Shown here piece after piece: positions 1 through 10,798 of a stretch of 64,000 bases of DNA. A model generated the notes under the pieces. It did not search any database, had not been told where the DNA came from, and saw only the letters and a program-made list of their open reading frames with translations. Origin of the DNA: Thalassovita gelatinovora (GTDB lineage Bacteria; Pseudomonadota; Alphaproteobacteria; Rhodobacterales; Rhodobacteraceae); NCBI RefSeq assembly GCF_001458355.1, contig NZ_CYSA01000016.1, positions 62,001-126,000 on the forward strand, given 5' to 3'. Position numbers and translations under genes: made by a program. The stretch's first letter is position 1. Each line of letters opens with the position of its first letter.

Positions 1-87
1 ATGGAACCGCTGATGGTTCTAAGCTGCAAAGAACGCCTGACCCGGCAGCGCACCGAAGAATTGCGCAGCCTGACCGAGATGAATTGA
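1..87 (+). CDS. Possible small ORF or 3' end of a gene upstream of ureC
   Basis: An open frame runs from the first base of the window (an ATG) to a TGA at 85-87, giving 28 codons of mostly polar residues. The window edge may cut it, so it is either the C-terminal end of a gene lying between ureB and ureC or a short leader ORF. It ends 21 bases before ureC in the same direction, so it is probably cotranscribed. No family is recognisable. Confidence 0.3.
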   Translation: MEPLMVLSCKERLTRQRTEELRSLTEMN

Positions 88-108
88 GCCTGAAAAGGAC
101 CCGAACCG

Positions 109-1818
109 ATGCCTGCTAAAATTTCCCGTTCCGACTATGCCGCCATGTACGGCCCGACCACCGGCGACCGGCTGCGGCTGGCCGATACCGACCTGATCAT
201 CGAGGTGGAAAAAGATTACACCACCTATGGCGAAGAGGTGAAATTCGGCGGTGGCAAGGTGATCCGCGACGGTATGGGCCAATCCCAGGTCACCCGCGCG
301 GGCGGCGCGGTGGACACCGTGATCACCAACGCGCTGATCGTCGACTGGACGGGCATCTATAAGGCCGATGTCGGCCTCAAAAGTGGCCGCATCGCCAAGA
401 TCGGCAAGGCCGGCAATCCCGACACCCAACCGGGCGTCGACATCATCGTCGGCCCGGGCACCGAGGTGATCGCGGGCGAAGGCCGGATCCTGACTGCCGG
501 CGGTTTTGACAGCCATATCCATTTCATCTGCCCGCAACAGATCGAAGAGGCGCTGCATTCGGGGCTGACCACCATGCTGGGCGGTGGCACCGGTCCGGCG
601 CATGGCACCTTGGCCACCACCTGCACGCCGGGTCCGTGGCATATGGGGCGGATGTTGCAGGCGGCCGACGCCTTCCCGATGAACCTGGCCTTTGCCGGCA
701 AAGGCAACGCGTCGCTGCCCGCCGCCTTGGAAGAACAGATCAAGGGCGGTGCCTGTGCGCTGAAACTGCACGAAGACTGGGGCACCACCCCGGCCGCGAT
801 CGATTGCTGCCTGTCGGTGGCCGATGCTTACGACGTGCAGGTGATGATCCATACCGATACGTTGAACGAATCCGGTTTTGTCGAACACACCGTGGCAGCG
901 ATGAAGGGCCGCACCATCCACGCCTTCCATACCGAAGGCGCGGGCGGCGGTCACGCCCCCGACATCATCAAGATCTGCGGCGAAGACCATGTGCTGCCTT
1001 CATCCACCAACCCGACCCGGCCATTCACCGTCAACACCGTCGATGAACATCTTGATATGCTGATGGTGTGTCACCATCTGGACAAATCGATCCCCGAAGA
1101 CGTCGCCTTTGCCGAAAGCCGGATCCGGCGTGAAACCATCGCCGCCGAAGACATCCTGCATGATATGGGCGCATTTTCGATCATCGCCAGCGACAGTCAG
1201 GCGATGGGACGGGTCGGCGAGGTGCTGATCCGCACTTGGCAAACCGCCGACAAGATGAAGAAACAGCGCGGCCGCCTAGCCGAAGAAACCGGCGACAACG
1301 ACAATTTCCGCGTCCGCCGCTATATCGCCAAATACACCATCAACCCTGCCATTGCCCACGGCATCAGCCACGAAATCGGCAGCATCGAAGAAGGCAAGCG
1401 CGCCGACCTGGTGCTGTGGAACCCGGCCTTTTTCGGGGTGAAACCGGAAATGGTGCTGATGTCAGGCACCATCGTGATGGCACAGATGGGGGATCCGAAC
1501 GCGTCGATCCCGACGCCGCAGCCAGTCTACAGCCGCCCGATGTTTGGCGCCTATGGCCGGTCGGTGGAACAGTCCGCCGTCACCTTCGTATCAGCAGCGG
1601 CGCAGGCCGAAGGCATCGGCGCCACGCTGGGATTGGCGAAACAGACCGTCGCGGTGCAAAACACCCGCAACATCGGCAAGAAAGACCTGAAGCTGAACGA
1701 CGCCACCCCGCAGATCAAGGTAAACCCCGAAACCTATGAGGTGCGCGCCGATGGCGAATTACTGACCTGCCAACCGGCAGAGGTTCTGCCGATGGCACAG
1801 CGCTATTTCATGTTCTAA
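109..1818 (+). CDS. ureC: Urease subunit alpha (catalytic subunit)
   Basis: This is the nickel-dependent catalytic subunit that hydrolyses urea to ammonia and carbamate in the cytoplasm. At 569 residues it has the usual family length. The carbamylated nickel-bridging lysine is Lys219 (ALKLHEDWG context). The flap segment MVCHHLDK carries Cys321, His322 and His323. The nickel-ligand motif HIHF and the [11 protein letters not shown] segment holding the catalytic Asp are also present. Numbering is offset by about two from the Klebsiella enzyme. ureA, ureB and ureD would lie left of the window. The maturation genes ureE, ureF and ureG follow, separated by one opposite-strand gene. Its stop codon overlaps the stop of that convergent gene. 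Confidence 0.98.
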   Translation: MPAKISRSDYAAMYGPTTGDRLRLADTDLIIEVEKDYTTYGEEVKFGGGKVIRDGMGQSQVTRAGGAVDTVITNALIVDWTGIYKADVGLKSGRIAKIGKAGNPDTQPGVDIIVGPGTEVIAGEGRILTAGGFDSHIHFICPQQIEEALHSGLTTMLGGGTGPAHGTLATTCTPGPWHMGRMLQAADAFPMNLAFAGKGNASLPAALEEQIKGGACALKLHEDWGTTPAAIDCCLSVADAYDVQVMIHTDTLNESGFVEHTVAAMKGRTIHAFHTEGAGGGHAPDIIKICGEDHVLPSSTNPTRPFTVNTVDEHLDMLMVCHHLDKSIPEDVAFAESRIRRETIAAEDILHDMGAFSIIASDSQAMGRVGEVLIRTWQTADKMKKQRGRLAEETGDNDNFRVRRYIAKYTINPAIAHGISHEIGSIEEGKRADLVLWNPAFFGVKPEMVLMSGTIVMAQMGDPNASIPTPQPVYSRPMFGAYGRSVEQSAVTFVSAAAQAEGIGATLGLAKQTVAVQNTRNIGKKDLKLNDATPQIKVNPETYEVRADGELLTCQPAEVLPMAQRYFMF

Positions 1819-2138
1819 TGGCTCAGCGAAGACGACACCAAACGGCGGATCGGCCAACCCGGCCGGTCCAGCTGCGGCCGGATCGGCAGGCAGCGCACGC
1901 TCTGGGTGACCTTTTGATGCCAGAACCGGGGATTGTCCCGAACTTTTTCGGGCAAACGGTCCTTGTCGAACACCATTTCCCGGCGTTCGACCAGTTCGAT
2001 GCGGTGAAACCGTCCCGCCGGAACAGGTCCTTCGAAGCTCAGGATCGCGGCTTGAACCGCAGCTTCCTTTTCGCGCAACCGCGCGATTTCTTCGCGAATT
2101 TCGGCGAGCTCGTCTGCAAGACCAAACTTCATCATCAT
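1815..2138 (-). CDS. Conserved small protein of unknown function, antiparallel inside the urease cluster
   Basis: A 107-residue protein reads leftwards between ureC and ureE and overlaps the ureC stop codon tail to tail. The start at 2138 is chosen because an AGGGGAAG ribosome-binding sequence lies about 5 bases upstream; an upstream ATG at 2159 lies before that site. The first 30 residues form a charged, heptad-like helix ([20 protein letters not shown]), probably a short coiled coil. The C-terminal half is basic and has no motif I recognise. Its role is unknown, and its position does not prove a part in urease assembly. Confidence 0.7.
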   Translation of the reverse strand: MMMKFGLADELAEIREEIARLREKEAAVQAAILSFEGPVPAGRFHRIELVERREMVFDKDRLPEKVRDNPRFWHQKVTQSVRCLPIRPQLDRPGWPIRRLVSSSLSH

Positions 2139-2246
2139 GAGCACTTCCCCTTTTACCATTTAAACGTTTCTTCTTGTTTTTTTAGACGGCAGTTACAGAC
2201 CAAAGTTTAACAAGTCCTCCCTCCGATCTGACACAGGATATATGCA

Positions 2247-2795
2247 ATGACCTTGCCAACCGCATACATGTTGAGAAAAAAACACGACTGGCGCGACTCC
2301 TGCGGATCGGTGACCTTGACCTATGAGCAACGGTTTTTGCGCCGCAAGATGCTGCAAACGGTGCAGGGTGAACGGTTCCTGGTCGATCTGGAACAAACCA
2401 CTTCGGTCGACGATCATGACGCGTTCGAACTGCAAGACGGGCGGCTGATCGAAATCCATGCAGCGGATGAAAACCTGCTGCAAATCACCGGCGACACCCT
2501 GCCCCGGCTGGCGTGGCATATCGGCAACCGCCATACGCCGTGCCAAATCGAATCCGACCGGTTGTTGATTCAGCGCGATCACGTGATCGAAGCGATGCTG
2601 CACCACTTGGGTGCCTCGGTCAGCGAGGTCAACGAACCCTTCCTGCCCGAAGGCGGTGCTTATGGTCATGGCCGCACCCACAGCCACGAACATGGCGCGA
2701 CGCTGCACACGCATGACCACAGCCATGACCATTCCCACGCCCATGAACATGAACATGAACATGAACATGAACATGAACATGAACATGATCACTGA
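2247..2795 (+). CDS. ureE: Urease accessory protein UreE with a polyhistidine tail
   Basis: UreE is the nickel metallochaperone that delivers Ni(II) to the UreDFG-apourease complex. The 182-residue protein has the usual N-terminal peptide-binding part and a C-terminal metal-binding part, including the GNRH motif with its conserved His. The last 44 or so residues contain 19 histidines, arranged as HTHDHSHDHSH and then seven His-Glu dipeptides. The tail is encoded by a perfect hexanucleotide repeat. That repeat simultaneously supplies a ladder of in-frame ATG codons for ureF, whose start lies inside the end of this gene. Confidence 0.95.
   Translation: MTLPTAYMLRKKHDWRDSCGSVTLTYEQRFLRRKMLQTVQGERFLVDLEQTTSVDDHDAFELQDGRLIEIHAADENLLQITGDTLPRLAWHIGNRHTPCQIESDRLLIQRDHVIEAMLHHLGASVSEVNEPFLPEGGAYGHGRTHSHEHGATLHTHDHSHDHSHAHEHEHEHEHEHEHEHDH
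2743..2784 (+). repeat. Seven perfect ATGAAC hexamers at the ureE/ureF overlap
   Basis: Seven uninterrupted copies of ATGAAC are followed by ATGATC at 2785. In the ureE frame they read His-Glu; in the ureF frame they read Met-Asn. Adding or losing units would keep both frames. Confidence 0.95.
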
Positions 2796-3429
2796 ACGGG
2801 GCCTTCTGACTCTGGCGCAATGGTTGTCGCCTGCCTATCCGGTTGGCGCGTTCAGCTACAGCCACGGGCTGGAATGGGCGATCGAGGCCGGACAGGTGCG
2901 CGATGGCGATGATTTCCGCGACTGGCTGGGCGATATCCTGCGCTTCGGCACCGGGCGCAACGATGCGATCCTGCTGGCCTGTGCCTATCGTGCCGACGCG
3001 GCGGCGCTGCACGATATCGATGAAACCGCCCGTGCCTTTGTGGCCGCCAAGGAACGGCTGCTGGAAACCACCGCGCAGGGGGTGGCGTTTTGCCGGACCA
3101 CGGCGGCAATCTGGGGCGATGACCTGCCCGAACTGACCTACCCGGTGGCCTTGGGATATGCCGCCAAGACCCACGGAATTCCGCTGCGACCGACATGCGC
3201 CATGTACCTGCACGCCTTCGCCAGCAACCTGACCTCGGCGGCGATGCGGCTGGTGCCGCTGGGTCAGACCGAAGGCCAGACAGTGCTGAACGAACTTGCC
3301 CCGCTTTGCGAAACCATCGCGGAAGAAACCGAATATCTGACCCCCGACGATCTGGGCGGATCGGTCTTTATGGCCGATATCGCCGCGATGAACCATGAAA
3401 CCCAATATACAAGGCTATTCCGTTCATGA
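2785..3429 (+). CDS. ureF: Urease accessory protein UreF
   Basis: UreF is a GTPase-regulating scaffold in the UreD-UreF-UreG complex that inserts nickel into urease. From the ATG at 2785 ([16 protein letters not shown]) the protein has 214 residues, matching the family. The signature [20 protein letters not shown] follows directly. Seven further in-frame ATGs lie upstream every six bases inside the ureE tail, so the exact start cannot be fixed by eye. I chose the last one because the conserved sequence begins there. The gene overlaps ureE by 11 bases and its stop overlaps the ureG start (ATGA). Confidence 0.95.
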   Translation: MITERGLLTLAQWLSPAYPVGAFSYSHGLEWAIEAGQVRDGDDFRDWLGDILRFGTGRNDAILLACAYRADAAALHDIDETARAFVAAKERLLETTAQGVAFCRTTAAIWGDDLPELTYPVALGYAAKTHGIPLRPTCAMYLHAFASNLTSAAMRLVPLGQTEGQTVLNELAPLCETIAEETEYLTPDDLGGSVFMADIAAMNHETQYTRLFRS

Positions 3430-4049
3430 CTTCCCCTCACGGTCCTTTGCGCATCGGCATCGGCGGCCCCGTCGGGGCCGGAAAAACCACCCTCACCGCC
3501 GCCCTGTGCAAGGCGCTGTCGGGCAAATATTCTCTCGGCGCGATCACCAACGATATCTACACTCAGGAAGATGCCGAAGCGTTGATGCGGTTACAGGTAT
3601 TGCCGCAGGACCGCATCATCGGGGTTGAAACCGGCGGCTGCCCTCATACCGCGATCCGCGAAGACGCGTCGATCAATCTGGCGGCAGTGGATGAAATGCG
3701 CAAACGCCACCCCGACCTTGATCTGGTGCTGATCGAATCGGGGGGCGACAATCTCAGCGCCACGTTCAGCCCCGAACTGGCCGATCTGACCATCTATGTG
3801 ATCGACGTGGCGGCGGGCGAAGAAATCCCGCGCAAGGGCGGCCCGGCGATCACCAAATCCGACATTCTGGTGATCAATAAGACCGATCTCGCACCCTATG
3901 TCGGGGCCTCGCTTGATGTGATGGACCGCGACGCGACGCGGATGCGTGCCGGGCGGCCCTTCGTCTTTACTGCGCTGCGCCAGGGCGACGGCATCGACCC
4001 GGTGGTTGCTCTGATCGAAGACATCGGCGGGTTGGTTGCGGCGACCTGA
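3426..4049 (+). CDS. ureG: Urease accessory GTPase UreG
   Basis: UreG is a SIMIBI-class GTPase that powers nickel insertion into urease. At 207 residues it is of normal length. The P-loop GGPVGAGKT lies at residues 13-21, the nickel-binding CPH motif is in [13 protein letters not shown], and the NKTDLA guanine-specificity motif is present. It overlaps ureF by four bases. About 130 bases without a gene follow before the next operon. Confidence 0.97.
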   Translation: MTSPHGPLRIGIGGPVGAGKTTLTAALCKALSGKYSLGAITNDIYTQEDAEALMRLQVLPQDRIIGVETGGCPHTAIREDASINLAAVDEMRKRHPDLDLVLIESGGDNLSATFSPELADLTIYVIDVAAGEEIPRKGGPAITKSDILVINKTDLAPYVGASLDVMDRDATRMRAGRPFVFTALRQGDGIDPVVALIEDIGGLVAAT

Positions 4050-4178
4050 CCACTTTGCCTGTTTTTTTGGCAGCATCCGGGATAAGCTTCACCGGACCGG
4101 GCACCGCATGCGTTTCGAAATGATCCGTTTCCCCAGCTGCTTCATACTGGGGCACATGACCAATCAGACAGGCACCCA

Positions 4179-7100
4179 ATGGCCATTATTGCTTCGATCC
4201 ATCACCTGACCCATTACAAATACGACCGCCCCGTTACCTTGGGGCCTCAGATCATCCGCCTTCGGCCCGCGCCGCATGGCAGGACGCGGGTGATCAGCCA
4301 TTCGTTGAAGGTCGGACCGCAACCGCATTTCGTAAACCATCAACAGGACCCTTACGGCAACTGGCAGGCGCGGTTCGTATTTCCCGAACCGGTGCGGGAA
4401 TTCAAGATCGAAGTCGATCTGACCGCCGATATGTCGGTCTACAACCCGTTCGATTTCTTCGTCGAGGAAAGCGCGGAAAACTGGCCTTTCGACTATCCGC
4501 TGGATTTCGATCAGGACCTGTCGATCTATCTGAAACCGGAACCGATGGGGCCGCTACTGGCGGATTTCGTCGCCGCGATCCCGCGCGACCGGTTGCGCAC
4601 CACGGACAAGCTGGTGGCGCTGAATGCGCTGGTCAGTTCCCATGTCGGCTATGTCATCCGCATGGAACCCGGGGTTCAAACGCCCGAAGAAACGCTGGAA
4701 ATCGGCACCGGGTCATGCCGCGATTCAAGCTGGCTTCTAGTGCAGGTGCTGCGCCATCTGGGCATCGCTGCGCGCTTCGTGTCGGGCTACCTGATACAGC
4801 TGAAACCGGACCTGAAGGCGCTTGATGGCCCGTCCGGCACCGATCAGGATTTTACCGATCTGCACGCCTGGGTCGAAGCTTTCATTCCCGGCGCGGGCTG
4901 GGTCGGGCTGGACCCGACCAGCGGGCTGTTGGCCGGTGAAAGCCATATTCCGCTGGCCGCAACACCGCATTACCGCAACGCCGCGCCGATTTCCGGCATG
5001 GCCAGCGCCGCCGAGGTCAATTTCGATTTCGACATGACGGTCAAACGCACCGCCGAACATCCGCGCATCACCAAACCGTTTTCAGACGACGCTTGGGCCG
5101 ACCTGTTGAAACTGGGGGCCAAGGTCGATGACAGCCTGAAAGCAGGTGATGTGCGCCTGACCATGGGCGGCGAACCGACCTTTGTTTCGATTGACGAATT
5201 TGAAAGCGATGAATGGAATACCGCCGCCGTCGGCCCGATGAAACGCGATCTGGCCGACACCCTGATACGTCGGCTGCAAAAACGCTTCGCCCCCGGCGGG
5301 TTCCTGCATTACGGACAGGGCAAATGGTATCCCGGCGAAAGCCTGCCGCGCTGGACCTTTTCGCTCTACTGGCGCAAAGACGGCAAACCGATCTGGCAAG
5401 ACCCCGATCTGATCGCGACCGAAACCGCCCAGACCGGTGCCACCCATGCCGATGCGGCCAAGCTGATGACCGGCATTGCCGAAACGCTTGGGGTGGAAAC
5501 CGACATGGTGCAACCGGCTTTCGAAGACCCCGCCGAATGGATCGTGAAAGAAGGCAACCTGCCCGAAAATGTCACGCCGCAAAATTCGAAACTGAAAGAC
5601 CCAGAAGAACGTAATCGCATCGCCAGGGTCTTTGCGCGCGGGCTGACCGATCCGGCGGGCTATGTGCTGCCGATCCAGCGCTGGCAATCCAAGGCAACCG
5701 GCCATGTCTGGCGGTCGGAAAAATGGAAAATGCGCCGTGGTCATCTGTTTCTGGTGCCCGGCGACAGCCCGGTCGGCTATCGCCTGCCGCTCGAAGCGCT
5801 GCCGCATCTGTCGAAATCGGCCTATCCCTATACCTATGTCACCGACCCGACGCTGCCGCGTGGCGACCTGCCCGATTTCGGGGAAAAACAAACCGGCAAA
5901 CAGCCCGAAGCGACACCGGACCATACCCAACCGGTATCCAGCGTCAGCGCCGGACCCGCCGGTCAGGACATTGTCGAACAGGAACTGGGCGAAGTCGGCG
6001 GCGCGGTGCGCACCGCGCTGTCAGTCGAAGAACGCGATGGCCGTCTTTGCGTATTCATGCCACCGGTCGAAGATGCCGAAGATTACCTTGAACTGGTCGC
6101 TGCGGCCGAAACGGCGGCCCGCAAACTGGGCCTGCCGGTCCATATCGAAGGCTATGCGCCGCCGCACGATCCGCGCATCAACGTGATCCGGGTCGCCCCC
6201 GATCCCGGCGTGATCGAGGTCAATATTCACCCCGCCGACAGTTGGGAAGACTGCGTCGCCACCACCGAAGCGGTCTATGAAGAAGCCCGGCAATGCCGTT
6301 TAGGTGCCGATAAATTCATGATTGACGGGCGTCACACCGGCACCGGCGGTGGCAATCATGTGGTGGTCGGCGGGGCTACGCCACTGGACAGCCCGTTTTT
6401 GCGGCACCCCGATCTGCTGCGGTCGCTGATCCTCTATTGGCAACGTCACCCCGCGCTCAGCTACCTGTTTTCGGGCCTGTTCATCGGCCCGACCTCGCAG
6501 GCGCCCCGGATCGACGAAGCCCGCCATGACAGCCTGTACGAACTGGAAATCGCGCTCAGCCAAATCCCCGATCCCGATGAAGGCGCCGCGCCGCAACCTT
6601 GGCTGATCGACCGGCTGCTGCGCAACATGATGATCGACGTGACCGGCAACACCCACCGGGCCGAAATCTGCATCGACAAGCTGTATTCCCCCGACGGCCC
6701 CACCGGGCGGCTGGGACTGGTCGAATTCCGCGGCTTCGAAATGCCACCCAATCCACGCATGAGCCTGGCGCAGCAATTGCTGATCCGTGCCATCATCGCG
6801 CGGATGTGGAAACAGCCGATCAAGGGCAAACCCGTGCGCTGGGGCACGGTGCTGCACGATCGTTACATGCTGCCGCATTTCCTCTGGGACGACCTGATGG
6901 ACGTGCTGCGCGATCTGGGTGATCACGGCTTTGACATGAACCCAGACTGGTTCAAGGCGCAGTCCGAATTCCGCTTCCCGTTCTGCGGTGAAGTCACCTA
7001 CGAAGGCACCAAGCTGGAACTGCGTCAGGCGCTGGAACCCTGGCACGTGCTGGGCGAAACCGGTGCCATCGGCGGTACCGTGCGCTATACTGACAGTTCG

Positions 7101-7523
7101 GTCGAACGGCTTCAGGTCAAACTGACCACGCCCAATCCCGACCGCTATATCGTCACCTGCAATCAGCGCATCGTGCCGTTGTCCGCAACCGAAGAAGCCG
7201 GCACCTTTGTCGGCGCTGTCCGCTTCAAGGCCTGGCAACCGGCCGAAGCCTTGCATCCGGTCTTGCCGGTCAACGCGCCGCTGACCTTTGACATTTACGA
7301 CAGCTGGACCGGCCGGGCATTGGGGGGTTGCGTCTATCACGTGGCCCATCCCGGCGGGCGTAGCTACGAAACATTTCCGGTCAATGGTAACGAAGCCGAA
7401 GCGCGAAGGCTTGCGCGGTTCGAACCACACGGTCATACATCGGGGACCTACACACCCGCTCCCGAAACAACGCATCCGGAATTTCCGCATACATTGGATC
7501 TCAGGCGCTCACCGGGGATCTGA
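4179..7523 (+). CDS. Large transglutaminase-like / DUF2126 putative amidoligase
   Basis: This 1114-residue protein has an N-terminal bacterial transglutaminase-like region (about 1-110) and a transglutaminase core with a complete papain-like triad: Cys180 ([10 protein letters not shown]), His229 (DLHAWVEAF) and Asp245 (GLDPTSG). A long C-terminal half from about residue 300 matches DUF2126, classed as a putative amidoligase. Key visible stretches there are [22 protein letters not shown] and [14 protein letters not shown]. The next gene follows after six bases, and together with a third gene they form an operon. The family is predicted to take part in peptide-bond synthesis or cleavage on an unknown small peptide or protein. 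No signal peptide is seen, so it is probably cytoplasmic. Confidence 0.9.
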   Translation: MAIIASIHHLTHYKYDRPVTLGPQIIRLRPAPHGRTRVISHSLKVGPQPHFVNHQQDPYGNWQARFVFPEPVREFKIEVDLTADMSVYNPFDFFVEESAENWPFDYPLDFDQDLSIYLKPEPMGPLLADFVAAIPRDRLRTTDKLVALNALVSSHVGYVIRMEPGVQTPEETLEIGTGSCRDSSWLLVQVLRHLGIAARFVSGYLIQLKPDLKALDGPSGTDQDFTDLHAWVEAFIPGAGWVGLDPTSGLLAGESHIPLAATPHYRNAAPISGMASAAEVNFDFDMTVKRTAEHPRITKPFSDDAWADLLKLGAKVDDSLKAGDVRLTMGGEPTFVSIDEFESDEWNTAAVGPMKRDLADTLIRRLQKRFAPGGFLHYGQGKWYPGESLPRWTFSLYWRKDGKPIWQDPDLIATETAQTGATHADAAKLMTGIAETLGVETDMVQPAFEDPAEWIVKEGNLPENVTPQNSKLKDPEERNRIARVFARGLTDPAGYVLPIQRWQSKATGHVWRSEKWKMRRGHLFLVPGDSPVGYRLPLEALPHLSKSAYPYTYVTDPTLPRGDLPDFGEKQTGKQPEATPDHTQPVSSVSAGPAGQDIVEQELGEVGGAVRTALSVEERDGRLCVFMPPVEDAEDYLELVAAAETAARKLGLPVHIEGYAPPHDPRINVIRVAPDPGVIEVNIHPADSWEDCVATTEAVYEEARQCRLGADKFMIDGRHTGTGGGNHVVVGGATPLDSPFLRHPDLLRSLILYWQRHPALSYLFSGLFIGPTSQAPRIDEARHDSLYELEIALSQIPDPDEGAAPQPWLIDRLLRNMMIDVTGNTHRAEICIDKLYSPDGPTGRLGLVEFRGFEMPPNPRMSLAQQLLIRAIIARMWKQPIKGKPVRWGTVLHDRYMLPHFLWDDLMDVLRDLGDHGFDMNPDWFKAQSEFRFPFCGEVTYEGTKLELRQALEPWHVLGETGAIGGTVRYTDSSVERLQVKLTTPNPDRYIVTCNQRIVPLSATEEAGTFVGAVRFKAWQPAEALHPVLPVNAPLTFDIYDSWTGRALGGCVYHVAHPGGRSYETFPVNGNEAEARRLARFEPHGHTSGTYTPAPETTHPEFPHTLDLRRSPGI

Positions 7524-7529
7524 CCGCAG

Positions 7530-9911
7530 ATGCCGCAGCATGAACAACGGACCGACCAGCCCGACCTTTCCAATCTGCTGGAAGGTTACGCCGTGCCCAA
7601 GGGCACGGCGGATGAATTGTTCGATGCCAGCGGCACCATGCGCCCGGTCTGGCACCCGTTCCTTTCCTACCTGAATGGGCTGGGCCCGGCGCGATGCGAA
7701 TCCCGGTTTCATCGCGGCAATCAGTATCTGCGCGATATGGGCGTGTTTTTCCGCCGCTATTCGACCCAATCGGGCGAAGACCGCGACTGGCCGCTCAGCC
7801 ATGTCCCGGTGCTGCTGCATGACAGCGACTGGGCCCAGATCGAAACTGGGCTGATTCAGCGCGCCAACTTGCTGGAACGGGTCGTGGCCGATATCTATGG
7901 TCCGCAACGGTTGGTCCGCAATGGCCAGTTGCCGGCGGAATTGCTGGCACAAAACCCCGAATGGCTGCGCCCGATGGTTGGTATCCGGCCCCGTTCGGGC
8001 CAGTTCCTGCAACATCTGGCCTTTGAACTCGGTCGCAATCCCGATGGCAGCTGGTTCGTGCTCGGCGATCGGACACAGGCGCCGTCGGGGGCCGGTTTTG
8101 CGTTGGAAAACCGCCGTGCCAGCGCGCATATGTATTCCGATTTCTTTCCTGACACCAATGTGCACCGGCTGGCCGGGTTTTTCCGCCGCTTCCGTGACGC
8201 GCTGCGTGGGATGAGCGATGGCGACACTTTGGCGATCCTGACGCCGGGGCCGAATAACGACGCCTATTTCGAACATGTCTTCATCGCCCGCTATCTTGGC
8301 CTGATGCTGCTCGAAGGCGAAGACCTGACCGTTCACAACGGTCAGGCGATGGTGCGCACTGTTTCGGGACTGAAACCGGTTTCGATGCTTTGGCGGCGGA
8401 TGGATGCGCAATTCGCGGACCCGCTGGAACTGAACGAAGCAAGCCGCATCGGCACCCCCGGAATGGTCAGCGCGATCAGATCGGGCAGCCTTGCGCTCAG
8501 CAATGCACTGGGCAGCGGTGTGCTGGAAACCCGCGCCCTGATGGCATTTCTGCCCCGGCTGTCGGAAATCCTGCTGGGCCAGCCGCTGCAATTGCCCAAT
8601 ATCGCAACATGGTGGTGCGGCGATCCGCAGGCCCGCGCTTATGTGCAGAAAAACATCCACAAACTGGCGCTGGCCCCGGCTTTGGCGACCGGGTTGCCGC
8701 ATGATTCCAACATCAGCGCAATGGGCCCGACCGGGATCAGCGGCGAAGCCCAGCCTGACAATTGGGACGGCACGTTGGTCGGTCAAGAAGCGGTCAGCCT
8801 GTCGACGACCCCTTGTTATGAAAACGGTCGACTGGTGCCGCGCCCGATGGTGCTGCGTGTGTTTCTAGCGCGCACGCCCACCGGTTGGGCGGTGATGCCG
8901 GGCGGCTATGCCCGGATCGGGCCGGGCGGTGAAAATTCGGCACTGTCGATGCAACAGGGCGGATCGGTCGCCGATGTCTGGGTGGTGTCGGACACCGACG
9001 TGCCGCGCGACCCGCTGGTCCCGAACCGCGACACCTATCAGCGGGTGTTGCAAGGGGCACTGCCCAGCCGTGCCGCCGACAACCTGTTCTGGCTGGGCCG
9101 CTATGTCGAACGGGCCGAAAGCACGATCCGCCTGATCCGCAGCTATCACCGCCGGATCAGCGAAGGCGAACCGGCCCATTCGCGGCGGTTGCAGCATCTG
9201 GCGGCACATCTCGACCGGCTTGGCGTCGATCTGGAACAGGATCTTCCCGATGTGCTGCGCGATCAAATCAGCGCCGCAACCCATTGCGCCAGCAAGGTAC
9301 GCGACCGCTTTTCGGTCGATGCCTGGGTGGCGCTCAGCGATCTCAACCGGACCCTGGCCGGGATGACCAAAACCGTACGCGCCGGCGATGACTGCGCCCG
9401 CGCGATGAGCGTCCTGCTGCGCAAATTGTCGGGCTTCGGCGGACTGGTGCTGGAAAACATGTACCGATCTTCCGGCTGGCGCTTCCTTGAATTCGGTCGG
9501 GCGCTGGAACGGGCGATCACGCTGAACGATGTGTTGCAAAGCTTCACCGCCACGGATGCCCCGAATGGCAGCCTCGATCTGGCGATCGAATATGGCGACA
9601 GCATATCCACCCACCAAAGGCTGTTTCTGGTCGATCCCAACCGCTACAGCGTTCTGGACCTGATGTTGCTGGATCTCAGCAATCCCCGGTCGGTCCTGTT
9701 CCAGATCGACATCCTGTGCAGCTTGGTGCCCGATCTGCCGCTCAACCCTGATCACACGGCGTGGCGTGAAACCCTGTTGCGCCAGATCACGGCGGTTCAG
9801 CAATTCCTGACCGGCACCCGACCAGAAGGAATCGAAATCTCGGATTTCGACGATATCCGCCAGCGCTTGTTTGAACTCAGCACCAGCCTGTCATCGATTT
9901 ACATGAGGTGA
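7530..9911 (+). CDS. Circularly permuted ATP-grasp protein fused to an alpha-E domain
   Basis: This 793-residue protein combines a circularly permuted ATP-grasp region (DUF404/DUF407 type, roughly residues 60-480) with a helical alpha-E domain (DUF403 type, about 515-793, beginning near the segment RAADNLFWLGRYVERAEST). In many genomes the two are separate adjacent genes, so this is the fused form. The permuted ATP-grasp family is predicted to ligate a carboxylate to an amine using ATP. The gene starts six bases after the transglutaminase/amidoligase gene and overlaps the next transglutaminase region, consistent with one operon. Its substrate is unknown. Confidence 0.9.
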   Translation: MPQHEQRTDQPDLSNLLEGYAVPKGTADELFDASGTMRPVWHPFLSYLNGLGPARCESRFHRGNQYLRDMGVFFRRYSTQSGEDRDWPLSHVPVLLHDSDWAQIETGLIQRANLLERVVADIYGPQRLVRNGQLPAELLAQNPEWLRPMVGIRPRSGQFLQHLAFELGRNPDGSWFVLGDRTQAPSGAGFALENRRASAHMYSDFFPDTNVHRLAGFFRRFRDALRGMSDGDTLAILTPGPNNDAYFEHVFIARYLGLMLLEGEDLTVHNGQAMVRTVSGLKPVSMLWRRMDAQFADPLELNEASRIGTPGMVSAIRSGSLALSNALGSGVLETRALMAFLPRLSEILLGQPLQLPNIATWWCGDPQARAYVQKNIHKLALAPALATGLPHDSNISAMGPTGISGEAQPDNWDGTLVGQEAVSLSTTPCYENGRLVPRPMVLRVFLARTPTGWAVMPGGYARIGPGGENSALSMQQGGSVADVWVVSDTDVPRDPLVPNRDTYQRVLQGALPSRAADNLFWLGRYVERAESTIRLIRSYHRRISEGEPAHSRRLQHLAAHLDRLGVDLEQDLPDVLRDQISAATHCASKVRDRFSVDAWVALSDLNRTLAGMTKTVRAGDDCARAMSVLLRKLSGFGGLVLENMYRSSGWRFLEFGRALERAITLNDVLQSFTATDAPNGSLDLAIEYGDSISTHQRLFLVDPNRYSVLDLMLLDLSNPRSVLFQIDILCSLVPDLPLNPDHTAWRETLLRQITAVQQFLTGTRPEGIEISDFDDIRQRLFELSTSLSSIYMR

Positions 9912-9916
9912 TGGGA

Positions 9917-10798
9917 ATGCGCTACGAAATCAGGATGCAACAGGATTACAGCTATGCCGCCCCCTCTCATGCGGCGCGTAATCTTATCCGCGTCAGCCCG
10001 AGGCCAATCCCCGGACGGCAACTGCTGACGCGTTGCGATGTGACGGTGTCGCCACCACCCAGCGAACGCCGCGACTGGTTGGATTTCTTCGGCAATCAGG
10101 TCACTGAAATCGCCTTCCAGATGCCGATCAACGCGCTCAGCGTCACGCTTCTGACCGAAGTGGACTGCACCTCTCCGCCGCCGATCGCAGCAGCGGATGC
10201 CACGCCGCTGGCCGATCTTCCGGCGCAATTGCACGCGGTCAGAGATATCGGACCGGACTCGCCGCATCATTTCCTCGCCGCATCACCGCGGGTGCGCCCC
10301 CAAACCGACATGACCGCCTATGCCCGCGCTTGCATCGATGACGGCATGACCGCATTGCAGGCGGCATTGGCCATCGGCCAGCGGCTACACCAAGACATGA
10401 CCTTTGACGCCAAAGCGACCGAAGTCGACACTCCCACAGAAACTGCCTTTGCCAAACGGCACGGCGTTTGTCAGGATTTCAGCCATGTCATGATCGCCTG
10501 CCTGCGTGGCATCTGCATTCCGGCCGGATATGTGTCGGGCTACCTGCGCACCCTCCCCCCCGAAGGTCAGCCCCGGCTGGAAGGGGCCGATGCCATGCAC
10601 GCCTGGGTCCGCATCTGGGGCGGGCCGCAATCGGGATGGATGGAATACGACCCGACCAATGATCTGGTGGTGGGATCCGATCACATCGTGTCGGCCTATG
10701 GCCGTGATTATTCCGATGTCGCCCCGATCCGGGGCGTGGTGCGGATCGCGGGGGATCAGAAAAGTTCCCACCGCGTCGATGTCATCGCGCTGGACTGA
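9917..10798 (+). CDS. Transglutaminase-like cysteine peptidase family protein
   Basis: From the ATG at 9917 the protein has 293 residues. That start is preferred because a GAGGTG ribosome-binding sequence lies six bases upstream, although GTG at 9908 and ATG at 9911 are also in frame. It has the N-terminal transglutaminase-associated beta region and a core with Cys185 (RHGVCQDFSH), His228 (DAMHAWVRI) and Asp245 (EYDPTND). It closes the three-gene operon. In this conserved neighbourhood the small transglutaminase is thought to be a peptidase partner of the ATP-grasp ligases. It abuts a convergent acyl-CoA dehydrogenase gene directly. Confidence 0.92.
   Translation: MRYEIRMQQDYSYAAPSHAARNLIRVSPRPIPGRQLLTRCDVTVSPPPSERRDWLDFFGNQVTEIAFQMPINALSVTLLTEVDCTSPPPIAAADATPLADLPAQLHAVRDIGPDSPHHFLAASPRVRPQTDMTAYARACIDDGMTALQAALAIGQRLHQDMTFDAKATEVDTPTETAFAKRHGVCQDFSHVMIACLRGICIPAGYVSGYLRTLPPEGQPRLEGADAMHAWVRIWGGPQSGWMEYDPTNDLVVGSDHIVSAYGRDYSDVAPIRGVVRIAGDQKSSHRVDVIALD

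Noticed and set aside
19-990. Long minus-strand open frame across ureC
   Set aside because: It is the shadow of ureC, which has intact catalytic motifs in the other frame. The shadow product has no family features.
2629-2795. Met-Phe repeat protein on the minus strand through the hexamer repeat
   Set aside because: It arises only because the ATGAAC repeat is open in every frame. UreE and UreF explain the region.
6300-7490. Long minus-strand open frame across the transglutaminase/amidoligase gene
   Set aside because: Such long antisense frames are expected in GC-rich coding DNA. The sense frame has two recognised domains and good operon spacing.
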